A stretch of 8,563 bases of DNA from assembly GCA_034180345.1 (NCBI GenBank), contig JAXFOQ010000035.1:1-8563 (forward strand), given 5' to 3'. Below are positions 1 to 6,881 of the stretch, one piece after another. Below the pieces are notes generated by a model that worked only from the letters and a program-made list of their open reading frames with translations, ran no database searches and was not told the DNA's origin. Within the stretch, counting starts at the first letter, position 1. Each line of letters opens with the position of its first letter. The position numbers were made by a program, and so were the translations under genes. Source of the DNA: RGIG5681 sp034180345. Its GTDB lineage: Bacteria; Bacillota_I; Bacilli_A; Erysipelotrichales; Erysipelotrichaceae.

Positions 1-1
1 G

Positions 2-154
2 GAGAAAAAAGAAGTACACATTCACGATTCAATTCTAACAGTTAAATTGTCATACCTGGCCGACACTAAATACCAGGGTAGAAAGGAAACGTATATACAA
101 ATTGGTATATTAGATGAGCCAATTTATATATACCAGGAGAAGTGTTATGAATAG
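2..154 (+). CDS. C-terminal fragment of an unidentified protein
   Basis: An open frame enters from the left edge and runs about 50 codons to a TAG at 152-154. No start lies in the window. The visible peptide is mixed and soluble-looking, alternating charged and hydrophobic residues (for example TYIQIGILDEPIYIYQ near its end), which would suit beta strands. It has no membrane segment and no motif I recognise. It is probably real: the frame stays open through AT-rich DNA, and its stop overlaps the next gene's ATG (147-149) by 8 bases, an arrangement typical of translationally coupled genes. The Shine-Dalgarno site of the next gene lies inside this one. I do not assign a function; the N-terminal domains that would identify it are outside the window. 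Confidence 0.6.
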   Translation, partial: EKKEVHIHDSILTVKLSYLADTKYQGRKETYIQIGILDEPIYIYQEKCYE

Positions 155-815
155 TTGTAGTACTGGAGGTTGTCCATTTGGAAAAATGTCAAGAGTACAA
201 AGAATTATTTTACTCATTATTATTTTTCTGATGGCTTTTTATAGTTTGTTTTCTCGGAATAAAAAAAATGAAAATATTAAAAAAAATACCCCTGTGGTGG
301 TGATAAATAAAGAAAGCTTGATTGTTGAATATGGAAGTAAAGATATTAAACCAGAACAGTTCGTTGATTTAAATTCATCAAAAAATATTGAAACATTATC
401 TTTTAAGGAACCGATTGATACAATGTATTTAGGTATGCGTAAGGTAACTGTGGTTGCTAGAAATAAAGATATTGAAAAAGATTTTACATTTGATATTGAT
501 GTAAAAGATAGTGTTAAACCTGTTATAATTGGTAAAAATTTAGAAGTTGAAGCTGGTATTAAACTGGATTTAGAGAAATATTTTAGTGCTGAAGATGTGG
601 TTGATGGCAAGCTACCTGTAGAAATAAAAGAAGGTTATATAAATTATAATGTTGAAGGTAGCTATGAAATTGTTGTTAGTGCGGTGGATAAGTTTGGTAA
701 TATAACTAATAAAACATTTAAAATTATTGTCAGCGGAACGGTTGAAGGTGAAACTGATAATGAATATGAACGCATATCAAAAGAAAAATACAAAGGTATT
801 AATACTGCCGAATAA
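147..815 (+). CDS. Single-pass membrane protein with bacterial Ig-like (DUF5011-type) modules
   Basis: The product is 222 residues. I chose the ATG at 147 because AGGAG at 135-139 sits 7 bases upstream; an in-frame ATG at 114 has no such site. Residues 1-19 are a short head with a Cys pair (C4 and C9, in SCSTGGC). Residues 20-35 are one strongly hydrophobic segment, followed by a basic stretch (36-46). Residues 50-120 and 124-196 read as two beta-rich modules. The second has the pattern of bacterial Ig-like/DUF5011 domains: KPVI, then an acidic strand, AEDVVDG, G-Y-I-N, G-S-Y-E-I and AVDKFGN. Such domains usually lie outside the cell as spacers or adhesive modules. There is no lipobox or sortase motif, so the hydrophobic segment is probably an uncleaved anchor. 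The specific role is unknown. The gene overlaps the upstream gene and is followed by the leuS promoter; I see no terminator between. Confidence 0.8.
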   Translation: MNSCSTGGCPFGKMSRVQRIILLIIIFLMAFYSLFSRNKKNENIKKNTPVVVINKESLIVEYGSKDIKPEQFVDLNSSKNIETLSFKEPIDTMYLGMRKVTVVARNKDIEKDFTFDIDVKDSVKPVIIGKNLEVEAGIKLDLEKYFSAEDVVDGKLPVEIKEGYINYNVEGSYEIVVSAVDKFGNITNKTFKIIVSGTVEGETDNEYERISKEKYKGINTAE

Positions 816-843
816 ATAATTTTTAGATAAGTTTTTTAATGTA

Positions 844-872
844 TTGAAATAATCTTTTAACTAAGTTAATAT
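844..872 (+). promoter_or_regulatory. Sigma-A-type promoter of the leuS leader
   Basis: TTGAAA at 844-849 and TAATAT at 867-872 are separated by exactly 17 bases. Transcription would begin near 879, just before the first strand of T-box Stem I at 886. The match and its placement directly before an RNA leader make it a good candidate; it is read from sequence only. Confidence 0.7.
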
Positions 873-885
873 TTAAAGGTAATCT

Positions 886-1078
886 AAAGGAGTAGTAATC
901 ATGAGCTTTATTAAGAAAGCCATCGGATGATGCGAGATGGTTAAAGCTAGTGGTGAACTTGCCTTTATTATTGATTAACCGCGTATCTGGCGATAAAAGA
1001 AAGAGGGTATATATTAATATATATAAACTAAGGTGGTACCGCGGAATAATTCGTCCTTAGATGGACTTTTTTTGTTTT
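886..1078 (+). promoter_or_regulatory. Leucine T-box leader (tRNA-sensing riboswitch) of leuS
   Basis: The T-box core AAGGTGGTACCGCGG is at 1030-1044. Its TGGT bulge (1034-1037) would pair with the ACCA end of uncharged tRNA, which fits a tRNA with A73 such as tRNA-Leu. Stem I can be drawn by hand: 886-890 with 962-966, 904-910 with 942-948, and 920-924 with 936-940. The specifier loop reads GTGAACTTGCC, giving CTT (958-960), a leucine codon, after the usual GAA. The antiterminator pairs CTAAGG (1028-1033) with CCTTAG (1055-1060). An AU-rich hairpin at about 1007-1024 fills the Stem III position. Uncharged tRNA-Leu should stabilise the antiterminator and raise leuS transcription. Confidence 0.95.
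1053..1078 (+). terminator. T-box conditional terminator upstream of leuS
   Basis: GTCC (1053-1056) can pair with GGAC (1063-1066) around a 6-base loop, followed by seven T's, a G and four T's. The left arm shares CC (1055-1056) with the antiterminator's 3' strand, so the two folds exclude each other as expected for a T-box. The stem is only four strict pairs, unusually short for a T-box terminator; the exact paired region may be wrong. Confidence 0.6.
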
Positions 1079-1093
1079 ATTTGGAGGTAAAAT

Positions 1094-3487
1094 ATGAGTT
1101 ATAATCATTTAGAAATTGAAAAAAAATGGCAAAGGCATTGGGAAGAAAATGAAACATTTAAATGTGATACCAGTGATTTTAGCAAACCTAAATTTTACAG
1201 TGTTGATATGTTTCCTTATCCTAGTGGTAATGGCTTACATGTCGGACACCCTGAAGGATATACTGCCAGTGATGTAGTTTGTCGTAAAAAACGCATGGAA
1301 GGTTATAATGTATTACATCCGATGGGTTATGATTCATTTGGACTACCCGCTGAACAGTATGCAATTAAAACTGGTAATCATCCTGAAGGTTTTACTAATC
1401 AAAATATTGAAAATTTTACTAAACAATTAAAAATGTTAGGTTTTTCTATTGATTGGTCAAAAAAAATTAGTACCTGTGATCCTACATACTACAAATGGAC
1501 GCAATGGATTTTTGAAGAATTAGTAAAAGATGGACTTGCGAAATATATTGATGTCCCTGTTAATTGGTGTGAGGAATTAGGTACAGTGCTTGCTAATGAT
1601 GAAATTGTCAATGGTGTTTCTGAGCGTGGTGGTTATCCTGTTGTAAGGCGTAATATGAAACAATGGGTTATTGATATTGTTAAGTATGCTGATAAATTAT
1701 TAGAGGGCTTAGATGAGGTTAATTGGCCTGAAAGCACAAAGGAAATGCAACGCAATTGGATTGGTAGAAGTTATGGTGCTCAAGTTATTTTTAAAGTCGC
1801 TGAAACCGAGGAAACATTCACTGTTTTTACCACTCGTGCCGATACCTTATTTGGGGCTACCTATTGTGTTTTGGCACCTGAACATAGTTTGGTTGAAAAG
1901 ATTACTACTAAAGAAAAATTGGAAGAAGTAAAGACCTATATCAAAGCCAGTGCTTTAAAAAGCGAATTAGAACGAACAGAGTTAAATAAAGAAAAAACTG
2001 GGGTATTTACTGGCGCCTATGCCATTAATCCTGTCAATGATAAAAAAATACCTATTTATATCAGTGATTATGTTCTTGCTGGCTATGGTGAAGGGGCGAT
2101 TATGGCTGTTCCTGCTCATGATGAACGCGATTATGACTTTGCGAAAAAATTTAATATTGATATTATTCCTGTATTGGAAGGTGGAGATTTAAGCCAAGGT
2201 GCTCATGTTGAGGATGGTGTTCATATTAATTCAGATTTTCTTAATGGTATGGACAAAGAAGATGCTACCAAGACCATTATTAAATGGTTAAGTGAAAGAA
2301 AACTTGGTCAAGCCAAGGTTAATTATCGCTTAAGGGAATGGATTTTTAGTCGTCAACGATATTGGGGTGAACCAATCCCGGTTATTCATCTTGAAAATGG
2401 TAATATGAGCCTTGTGCCTTTAGATAAACTTCCTTTGGTCTTACCAGAACTTGATGATTATTCGCCAAATAAGGATGGTAGTGCCCCGCTTAATAAAGCT
2501 AAGGATTGGTTAAATGTAGAAGTTGATGGTCTTAAAGGTAAAAGAGAAACTAATACAATGCCAGGATCAGCCGGTAGTTCTTGGTACTTTTTAAGATATA
2601 TTGATCCAAATAATAATCAGGCCTTTGCTGATGAAAAATTAGTTAAGCACTGGATGCCAGTAGATCTTTATATTGGTGGCAGTGAACATGCGGTTGGTCA
2701 TTTATTATATGCTCGTATGTGGAACCGTTTCTTATATGATAAAGGATACTTAAATAATAAAGAACCATTTATGAGATTGTTTCATCAAGGAATTATTCTA
2801 GGTGAGAATGGTGAAAAGATGAGTAAATCACGCGGTAATGTTATTAATCCTGATGATATTTGTAGGGAATATGGAGCTGATAGCTTGCGTGTTTATGAAA
2901 TGTTTATGGGACCACTTGAAGCTGCTAAACCTTGGACAACTTCAAGCATTAAAGGTAGTCGTAAGTGGCTTGATCGTATTTATAAGTTATTTATTGAAGA
3001 TGATCGTTTAACTGATGAAAATAATCATAATTTAGATTATAGTTATAACTTTATGGTTAAAAAGGTTAGTGAAGATATTGATTCTTTGAATTTGAATACC
3101 TGTATTTCACAAATGATGATTTTTATTAATGATGCAGTAAAAGAAACTAAGATATATCGTGAATATGCCTATAATTTTATTAAGATGTTAAGTTGTTTTG
3201 CCCCACATTTAGGTAGTGAAATTTATTTCACTTTAACTGGTAAAGAGGTTGATTACGAACCATGGCCAACATATGATGAAAGTAAGCTAGTTTTAAATGA
3301 AATTGAAATTGTTGTACAGGTTAATGGTAAACTTAGGGCTAAATTTAATGATCGTCCTGATATGAGTGATGAAGAATTGACCCAAAAGGCTTTGGCACAG
3401 GAAAATATTATCAAGTTTATCGAAGGAAAAGAAATTAAGAAGATTATCTGTATTAAATCAAAGATGGTCAACATTGTAGCGATTTAA
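1094..3487 (+). CDS. leuS: Leucyl-tRNA synthetase
   Basis: This cytoplasmic class I enzyme joins leucine to tRNA-Leu using ATP. The product is 797 residues, normal for bacterial LeuRS. The HIGH-type motif is HVGH (49-52) within PYPSGNGLHVGHPEGYTASD, the Gram-positive form. KMSKS is at 575-579, in GEKMSKSRGN. The CP1 editing domain is present, with the threonine-rich TTRADTLFG segment starting at 246 and AVPAHDERDYDF at 338-349; D346 corresponds to the editing aspartate near position 345 of the E. coli enzyme. The C-terminal tRNA-contacting part includes VVQVNGKLRAKF. Synthesis and proofreading both look intact. The start is set by GGAGG (1083-1087), 6 bases before the ATG. Expression should follow leucine status through the T-box leader. 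The last codons contain the promoter for scpA. Confidence 0.98.
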   Translation: MSYNHLEIEKKWQRHWEENETFKCDTSDFSKPKFYSVDMFPYPSGNGLHVGHPEGYTASDVVCRKKRMEGYNVLHPMGYDSFGLPAEQYAIKTGNHPEGFTNQNIENFTKQLKMLGFSIDWSKKISTCDPTYYKWTQWIFEELVKDGLAKYIDVPVNWCEELGTVLANDEIVNGVSERGGYPVVRRNMKQWVIDIVKYADKLLEGLDEVNWPESTKEMQRNWIGRSYGAQVIFKVAETEETFTVFTTRADTLFGATYCVLAPEHSLVEKITTKEKLEEVKTYIKASALKSELERTELNKEKTGVFTGAYAINPVNDKKIPIYISDYVLAGYGEGAIMAVPAHDERDYDFAKKFNIDIIPVLEGGDLSQGAHVEDGVHINSDFLNGMDKEDATKTIIKWLSERKLGQAKVNYRLREWIFSRQRYWGEPIPVIHLENGNMSLVPLDKLPLVLPELDDYSPNKDGSAPLNKAKDWLNVEVDGLKGKRETNTMPGSAGSSWYFLRYIDPNNNQAFADEKLVKHWMPVDLYIGGSEHAVGHLLYARMWNRFLYDKGYLNNKEPFMRLFHQGIILGENGEKMSKSRGNVINPDDICREYGADSLRVYEMFMGPLEAAKPWTTSSIKGSRKWLDRIYKLFIEDDRLTDENNHNLDYSYNFMVKKVSEDIDSLNLNTCISQMMIFINDAVKETKIYREYAYNFIKMLSCFAPHLGSEIYFTLTGKEVDYEPWPTYDESKLVLNEIEIVVQVNGKLRAKFNDRPDMSDEELTQKALAQENIIKFIEGKEIKKIICIKSKMVNIVAI

Positions 3488-3496
3488 TGGTATAAT
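3468..3496 (+). promoter_or_regulatory. Extended -10 promoter directly before scpA
   Basis: TGGTATAAT at 3488-3496 is a perfect TATAAT box with the TG extension. TCAACA (3468-3473), four of six matches to the -35 consensus, lies 17 bases upstream. With -10 ending at position -7, the predicted +1 is 3503, the A of the scpA ATG. No Shine-Dalgarno sequence lies between leuS and scpA. This would uncouple the scp cluster from leucine control and give an mRNA with no 5' leader. It is inferred from sequence alone. Confidence 0.65.
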
Positions 3497-3502
3497 GCAA
3501 AT

Positions 3503-4219
3503 ATGAATTTTATTGCTTCACTAGATAAATTTGATGGCCCTTTGGATTTGATGCTGCATCTTATTCGTGAACAAAAATTAGATATTTTTGATTTGGATAT
3601 GAATATTTTAACTGAACAATATTTAATTTATTTAAAGGGTTTGGAAGAACTTAAATTAGAAATTGAAAGTGAATATTTAACCGAACTTGCAACATTGATT
3701 GAATATAAATCAAAAAAATTACTGCCAAAAAATGAAATGGTAATTGAAGATGAATATGAAGATGATCCTAAAGATCGTTTGGTTCGTCGACTTTTAGAAT
3801 ATCAAAAATTTAAAGAAGTATCAGCGGAATTAAATGATCTTTTTATCGAAAGACAAAAACAATTATCCAAGAGTGTCAGCATTGTTTCTGATAATTTATT
3901 TGATGATGAACAAAGGGTTGATGGTAACCCCTACGATTTATTAAAGGCTATGAACAAGTTGATGAGAAGAATTCAACTCAGCCGACCCTTAGAAACTAAA
4001 TTTACCGAAAAAGAAATTTCGGTTGATGATCGTGCCTTGGCAATTAAAGTGATGATGGCCGATCTACCTGAAACTTTTAAGTTTGAAAAGCTTACTGATG
4101 ATTGTGATAGTGTTCATTTATTTATTGTTACTTTTTTGGCAATATTAGATTTAGCTCGTGGTGGTTTTTTGGTTTTTAATGTTGATAACGAAGATACAAT
4201 ATGGTTAAAAAGGAGATAA
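3503..4219 (+). CDS. scpA: Segregation and condensation protein A (kleisin)
   Basis: ScpA is the kleisin subunit of the bacterial SMC condensin. It bridges the SMC heads and binds ScpB, helping to compact and segregate the chromosome. The 238-residue product has the diagnostic N-terminus FDGPLDLMLHLIREQKLDIFD (from residue 10), which contacts the SMC neck. A helical stretch follows, including ESEYLTELATLIEYKSKKLL (55-74), then an acidic linker and a C-terminal winged-helix region. Length is typical. The start is fixed by alignment to the family N-terminus, although no ribosome binding site precedes it. leuS ends 15 bases upstream, and scpB starts 4 bases downstream. Its 3' end carries the Shine-Dalgarno site of scpB. 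Confidence 0.95.
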   Translation: MNFIASLDKFDGPLDLMLHLIREQKLDIFDLDMNILTEQYLIYLKGLEELKLEIESEYLTELATLIEYKSKKLLPKNEMVIEDEYEDDPKDRLVRRLLEYQKFKEVSAELNDLFIERQKQLSKSVSIVSDNLFDDEQRVDGNPYDLLKAMNKLMRRIQLSRPLETKFTEKEISVDDRALAIKVMMADLPETFKFEKLTDDCDSVHLFIVTFLAILDLARGGFLVFNVDNEDTIWLKRR

Positions 4220-4223
4220 TTTG

Positions 4224-4862
4224 ATGGAAACAATATTTTATAGTCTTGAACTTTCTAGTGATGATATTGGGGTTATTGATCAAAATTCCAGCAATGTAGT
4301 AAGTGTAATTAAAGCTGATGATATTAATTATGAAAATATAGTTGAAGGGCTTTTATATGTAGCTGGAGATGATGGACTTAAACTTGAACAGCTTGCCTAT
4401 GCAATTGATAAAAGTCTTGATGATACTATGGCTATTATTAATGGATTAAAACTTAAATATCAAAGTGATAATTATGGTATTGAACTTGTTGACTATGGTA
4501 GAGTATATAAATTTTTAAGTAAAGAATATGTGTTTCCCTATCTTCAAAAATTGTTGAATGAAAATAAAAAGAATATTTTGAGTCAAAGTGCGATGGAAAC
4601 ATTGGCAATCATCGCTTATAAACAACCGATAACCAGGATTGAAATCGAAGAACTTAGGGGTGTTGGCTGTGATATGATGCTAAGAAAACTGCAAGCTCGT
4701 AATTTAATTTGCGAGGCAGGAAGAAGTGAGGCCCCAGGTAGACCAATTCTTTATGAAGTTACTGAAGAATTTATGGATAGTTTTAAACTTTATACGCTTG
4801 ATGAATTACCAGATCTGCCTAAATATGCCGATGATGAAGAAAGTGAAAATTTATTTGATTAA
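4224..4862 (+). CDS. scpB: Segregation and condensation protein B
   Basis: ScpB forms a dimer of paired winged helices that stabilises the SMC-ScpA complex. The 212-residue product contains the family signatures EGLLYVAGDDGL (41-52), LSQSAMETLAIIAYKQPITR (119-138) with IEIEELRGV after it, and GRSEAPGRPILYEVTEEF (166-183). I chose the ATG at 4224, 8 bases after AGGAG (4211-4215); an in-frame TTG at 4221 is possible but less likely. The protein has about 38 residues before the usual beginning of the family at YENIVEGLLYV. No in-frame ATG, GTG or TTG lies closer to that point, so the acidic extension seems genuine. The C-terminal tail is acidic, as often seen in ScpB. It is co-transcribed with scpA, and the next ATG comes 2 bases after its stop. 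Confidence 0.95.
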   Translation: METIFYSLELSSDDIGVIDQNSSNVVSVIKADDINYENIVEGLLYVAGDDGLKLEQLAYAIDKSLDDTMAIINGLKLKYQSDNYGIELVDYGRVYKFLSKEYVFPYLQKLLNENKKNILSQSAMETLAIIAYKQPITRIEIEELRGVGCDMMLRKLQARNLICEAGRSEAPGRPILYEVTEEFMDSFKLYTLDELPDLPKYADDEESENLFD

Positions 4863-4864
4863 AT

Positions 4865-5404
4865 ATGAAAATTGCGATTATTGGTTTTAGTGGTAGTGGA
4901 AAAACATCTACAGCAACCAAAATTTCAAAACACTATCAGCTACCCGTTATGCATCTTGATGATGTGCATTTTGATTATTATTGGAATGAGCGAGCTTTAA
5001 ATATCACCAAAAGCGAGGTTAAAACTTTTATTGATGATAATTCCAAGTGGGTTATTGAGGGTAATTATTTTGATTTGAATGATGATCAGCGATTTGAAGG
5101 GGCAGATCTTATTTTGATTTTGCGTTTTAATCGTTTTTATTGTTTTAAAAGAGCGTTGTTAAGACAACTTAAAAGTTATTTTATCAAGGGTGTTTTTGGT
5201 GATAAACAAAGGCCACGATTTGATTTTTCTTTTATTAATTGGATTTTATTTAAGGGAAGAATGACAAGATATACTCGTGATTATGAAAGAATTGAAAAAA
5301 ATTTTCATAAAAAATGCGTTGTTTTCAAAGATAAGAAGCAACTAGAAACATATCTTGATAATTTGTTATATAATAATAGTATAAATGACTATGTATCATA
5401 TTAG
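4865..5404 (+). CDS. P-loop kinase-like protein (adenylate kinase-like, FlaR/topology-modulation type)
   Basis: The 179-residue product opens with a Walker A loop GFSGSGKT (7-14) right after the first beta strand. MHLDD at 29-33 and WVIEGNY at 62-68 occupy the places where nucleotide kinases bind the acceptor. ADLILILRFNR (80-90) looks like the Walker B strand, and a basic helical region (93-115) could be the lid. This layout matches small adenylate kinase-like proteins often annotated as 'DNA topology modulation protein FlaR'. That name is historical and I know of no firmly established substrate, so NTP binding is well supported but function is not. The gene starts 2 bases after scpB with no clear ribosome binding site, suggesting translational coupling. 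Its last 20 bases overlap the next gene. Confidence 0.85.
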   Translation: MKIAIIGFSGSGKTSTATKISKHYQLPVMHLDDVHFDYYWNERALNITKSEVKTFIDDNSKWVIEGNYFDLNDDQRFEGADLILILRFNRFYCFKRALLRQLKSYFIKGVFGDKQRPRFDFSFINWILFKGRMTRYTRDYERIEKNFHKKCVVFKDKKQLETYLDNLLYNNSINDYVSY

Positions 5405-6857
5405 TGATCTTAAAAAATATCTTCGATGTCCAAGATATTATTATTTATCTAAAAATTTTAATGATAAGTCGATACCTTACTTGAGGAATGATTATGATAT
5501 TACAGCCTTGATTTTAAAAAAGTATGGTATTAAAGATTATTTTAAGGGAGTTAGTCATGATACTAACGATAAGTTCTTTGAAAATCAAAACTTTGAATGG
5601 TATGTAAAACCTAGATTTGAATATCATAATTTAAGAGTTAAAATTCCTTTGATGCATAAAATTGCTGATAATCTTTTTGATTTATATTATGTGTCAATGA
5701 CGCTTTTTCCTAAGGAAGATGATTTGGCTAACTATGTTGATACTGAGTGGGTCTTGGATAACCTCAATATTGGTGTTAATAAGATTAAAATTATTCATTT
5801 AAATCATCAATATTTAAGAAAACAAGACTTGGAACCTGGGCTTTTATTTGTTGAAACATCATCATTTTATACTGCCAATGGTAAAAAGGGTCGGAATATT
5901 AAAGAAGCGATTATTGAAGAAGGTAAAGACTTAGATGCTATTTTATTTGAAATGGAGGGTCTTGATTTAGCTGATTTTAGTCCAATTAAAACCCATCGTT
6001 GTTATCGCAGGAATAAATGTGCGATGTATGGTGAATGCTTTAGCGAAGAAAATGAATATCCTGAAAATAGTATTATGACTTTGGTAGCTTCAAGGAATAA
6101 AAATCGGATGTTTAAAAAGGGTATTAGATTTTTAAAGGATGCTGAGGTTAAAAATATTGAAGGTACCAAACAACAATATGCGCAAATTATGGCTGATCGT
6201 TTGGGTGGTTTATATATTGATCGCTTAGGTCTTAAAATGTGGCTTGAAAAATTAAATGCCTATCCGCTTATTTTTATTGATTTTGAATGGGAGCGCTTCT
6301 TGATTCCGCCATATGAAAAGATGAAACCCTACGATGTTTTGTGCTTTGAATACAGTATTCATATTTTAGATAGCAATAATTATTTGACCCATAAAGTTTT
6401 TCTTGAAACTGGTGATTGTCGTCTGGCATTTATTAAAAATTTAATTAATGATATTCCTGATACCGGGGCGATAATTGCCTTTAATGCGATGGGCGCTGAA
6501 TGTTTAAGAATTAAAGAGTTGGCTGAACAATTTCCAGCATATCAGGCTAAGCTGTTATCGCTTAATGACCGAATTATTGATTTATCAATACCCTTTAATA
6601 AAGGACTTGTCTATGACACTAGAATGAAGGGTTTATACAGCGTTAAAACGCTACTTAGTATCGTCTGTGATCGAGATTATAAAGATTTAAATATCAGTGA
6701 TGGTATGGAGGCGGTTTATCAATGGCGAATGATTGATGGCAAGATTAATCCTGATGTCTGTAAGATTAAGCAGGAATTGATTGAATACTGTAGTTTAGAT
6801 ACCTATTCAATGGTGGAGATTTATTGGTGGTTATTAAGAATTTTAAATAATTCTTGA
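5385..6857 (+). CDS. DUF2779-family protein: Cas4-like Fe-S domain plus DEDD exonuclease-like domain
   Basis: The product is 490 residues from ATG 5385; ATG 5391 is equally possible. The N-terminal part resembles Cas4-like PD-(D/E)XK nucleases. It has a first Cys in YLRCPRYYY (C15) and three more in CYRRNKCAMYGEC (C206, C212, C218), the 1+3 pattern that binds a 4Fe-4S cluster. The expected catalytic E-x-K, before the NKIKIIHLNHQYLR strand, reads Y-V-S (102-104), so this nuclease site looks inactive. The C-terminal part (about 293-486) is the DUF2779 region with DEDD 3'-5' exonuclease features: IDFE (D299, E301), IIAFN...E (N367, E372) and YCSLDT (468-473, D472). These look intact. I infer a nucleic-acid-processing role, but the substrate is unknown. 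It overlaps the kinase-like gene by 20 bases, has no clear ribosome binding site, and ends in tandem TGA stops. Confidence 0.85.
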   Translation: MTMYHISDLKKYLRCPRYYYLSKNFNDKSIPYLRNDYDITALILKKYGIKDYFKGVSHDTNDKFFENQNFEWYVKPRFEYHNLRVKIPLMHKIADNLFDLYYVSMTLFPKEDDLANYVDTEWVLDNLNIGVNKIKIIHLNHQYLRKQDLEPGLLFVETSSFYTANGKKGRNIKEAIIEEGKDLDAILFEMEGLDLADFSPIKTHRCYRRNKCAMYGECFSEENEYPENSIMTLVASRNKNRMFKKGIRFLKDAEVKNIEGTKQQYAQIMADRLGGLYIDRLGLKMWLEKLNAYPLIFIDFEWERFLIPPYEKMKPYDVLCFEYSIHILDSNNYLTHKVFLETGDCRLAFIKNLINDIPDTGAIIAFNAMGAECLRIKELAEQFPAYQAKLLSLNDRIIDLSIPFNKGLVYDTRMKGLYSVKTLLSIVCDRDYKDLNISDGMEAVYQWRMIDGKINPDVCKIKQELIEYCSLDTYSMVEIYWWLLRILNNS

Positions 6858-6881
6858 TGATATATAAAAGGAGGAGTATTT

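Noticed and set aside
239..610. Open - strand frame of 123 codons opposite the Ig-like membrane protein
   Set aside because: It lies inside a well-supported + strand gene, has low-complexity Ser/Phe-rich translation and no ribosome binding site; it is an antisense shadow.
901..930. Nine-codon leader-peptide-like frame (MSFIKKAIG) with AAAGGAG 8 bases before it
   Set aside because: The purine-rich site is a strand of T-box Stem I, the frame has no leucine codons, and T-box control does not need a peptide.
1713..1931. Second + frame of 72 codons within leuS
   Set aside because: leuS is intact across this region with recognised editing-domain motifs; no ribosome binding site or family resemblance.
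3253..3474. Open - strand frame of 73 codons opposite the leuS 3' end
   Set aside because: Antisense shadow of conserved leuS C-terminal sequence.
5369..5374. TATAAT upstream of the DUF2779 gene as a promoter
   Set aside because: There is no TG extension and no acceptable -35 at 16-18 bases; such boxes are expected by chance in this AT-rich DNA.
6836..6855. Inverted repeat AAGAATT...AATTCTT as a terminator before hpf
   Set aside because: The stem is AT-rich, overlaps the last codons of the DUF2779 gene and is not followed by a T-run.
6855..6860. Mycoplasma-type code in which TGA encodes tryptophan
   Set aside because: TGA ends the DUF2779 gene in tandem, and conserved tryptophans in leuS and the binding protein are all TGG.
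6858..6868. Possible -10 box (TGATATATAAA) for an hpf promoter
   Set aside because: The predicted start would fall inside the hpf Shine-Dalgarno site and no -35 is present.
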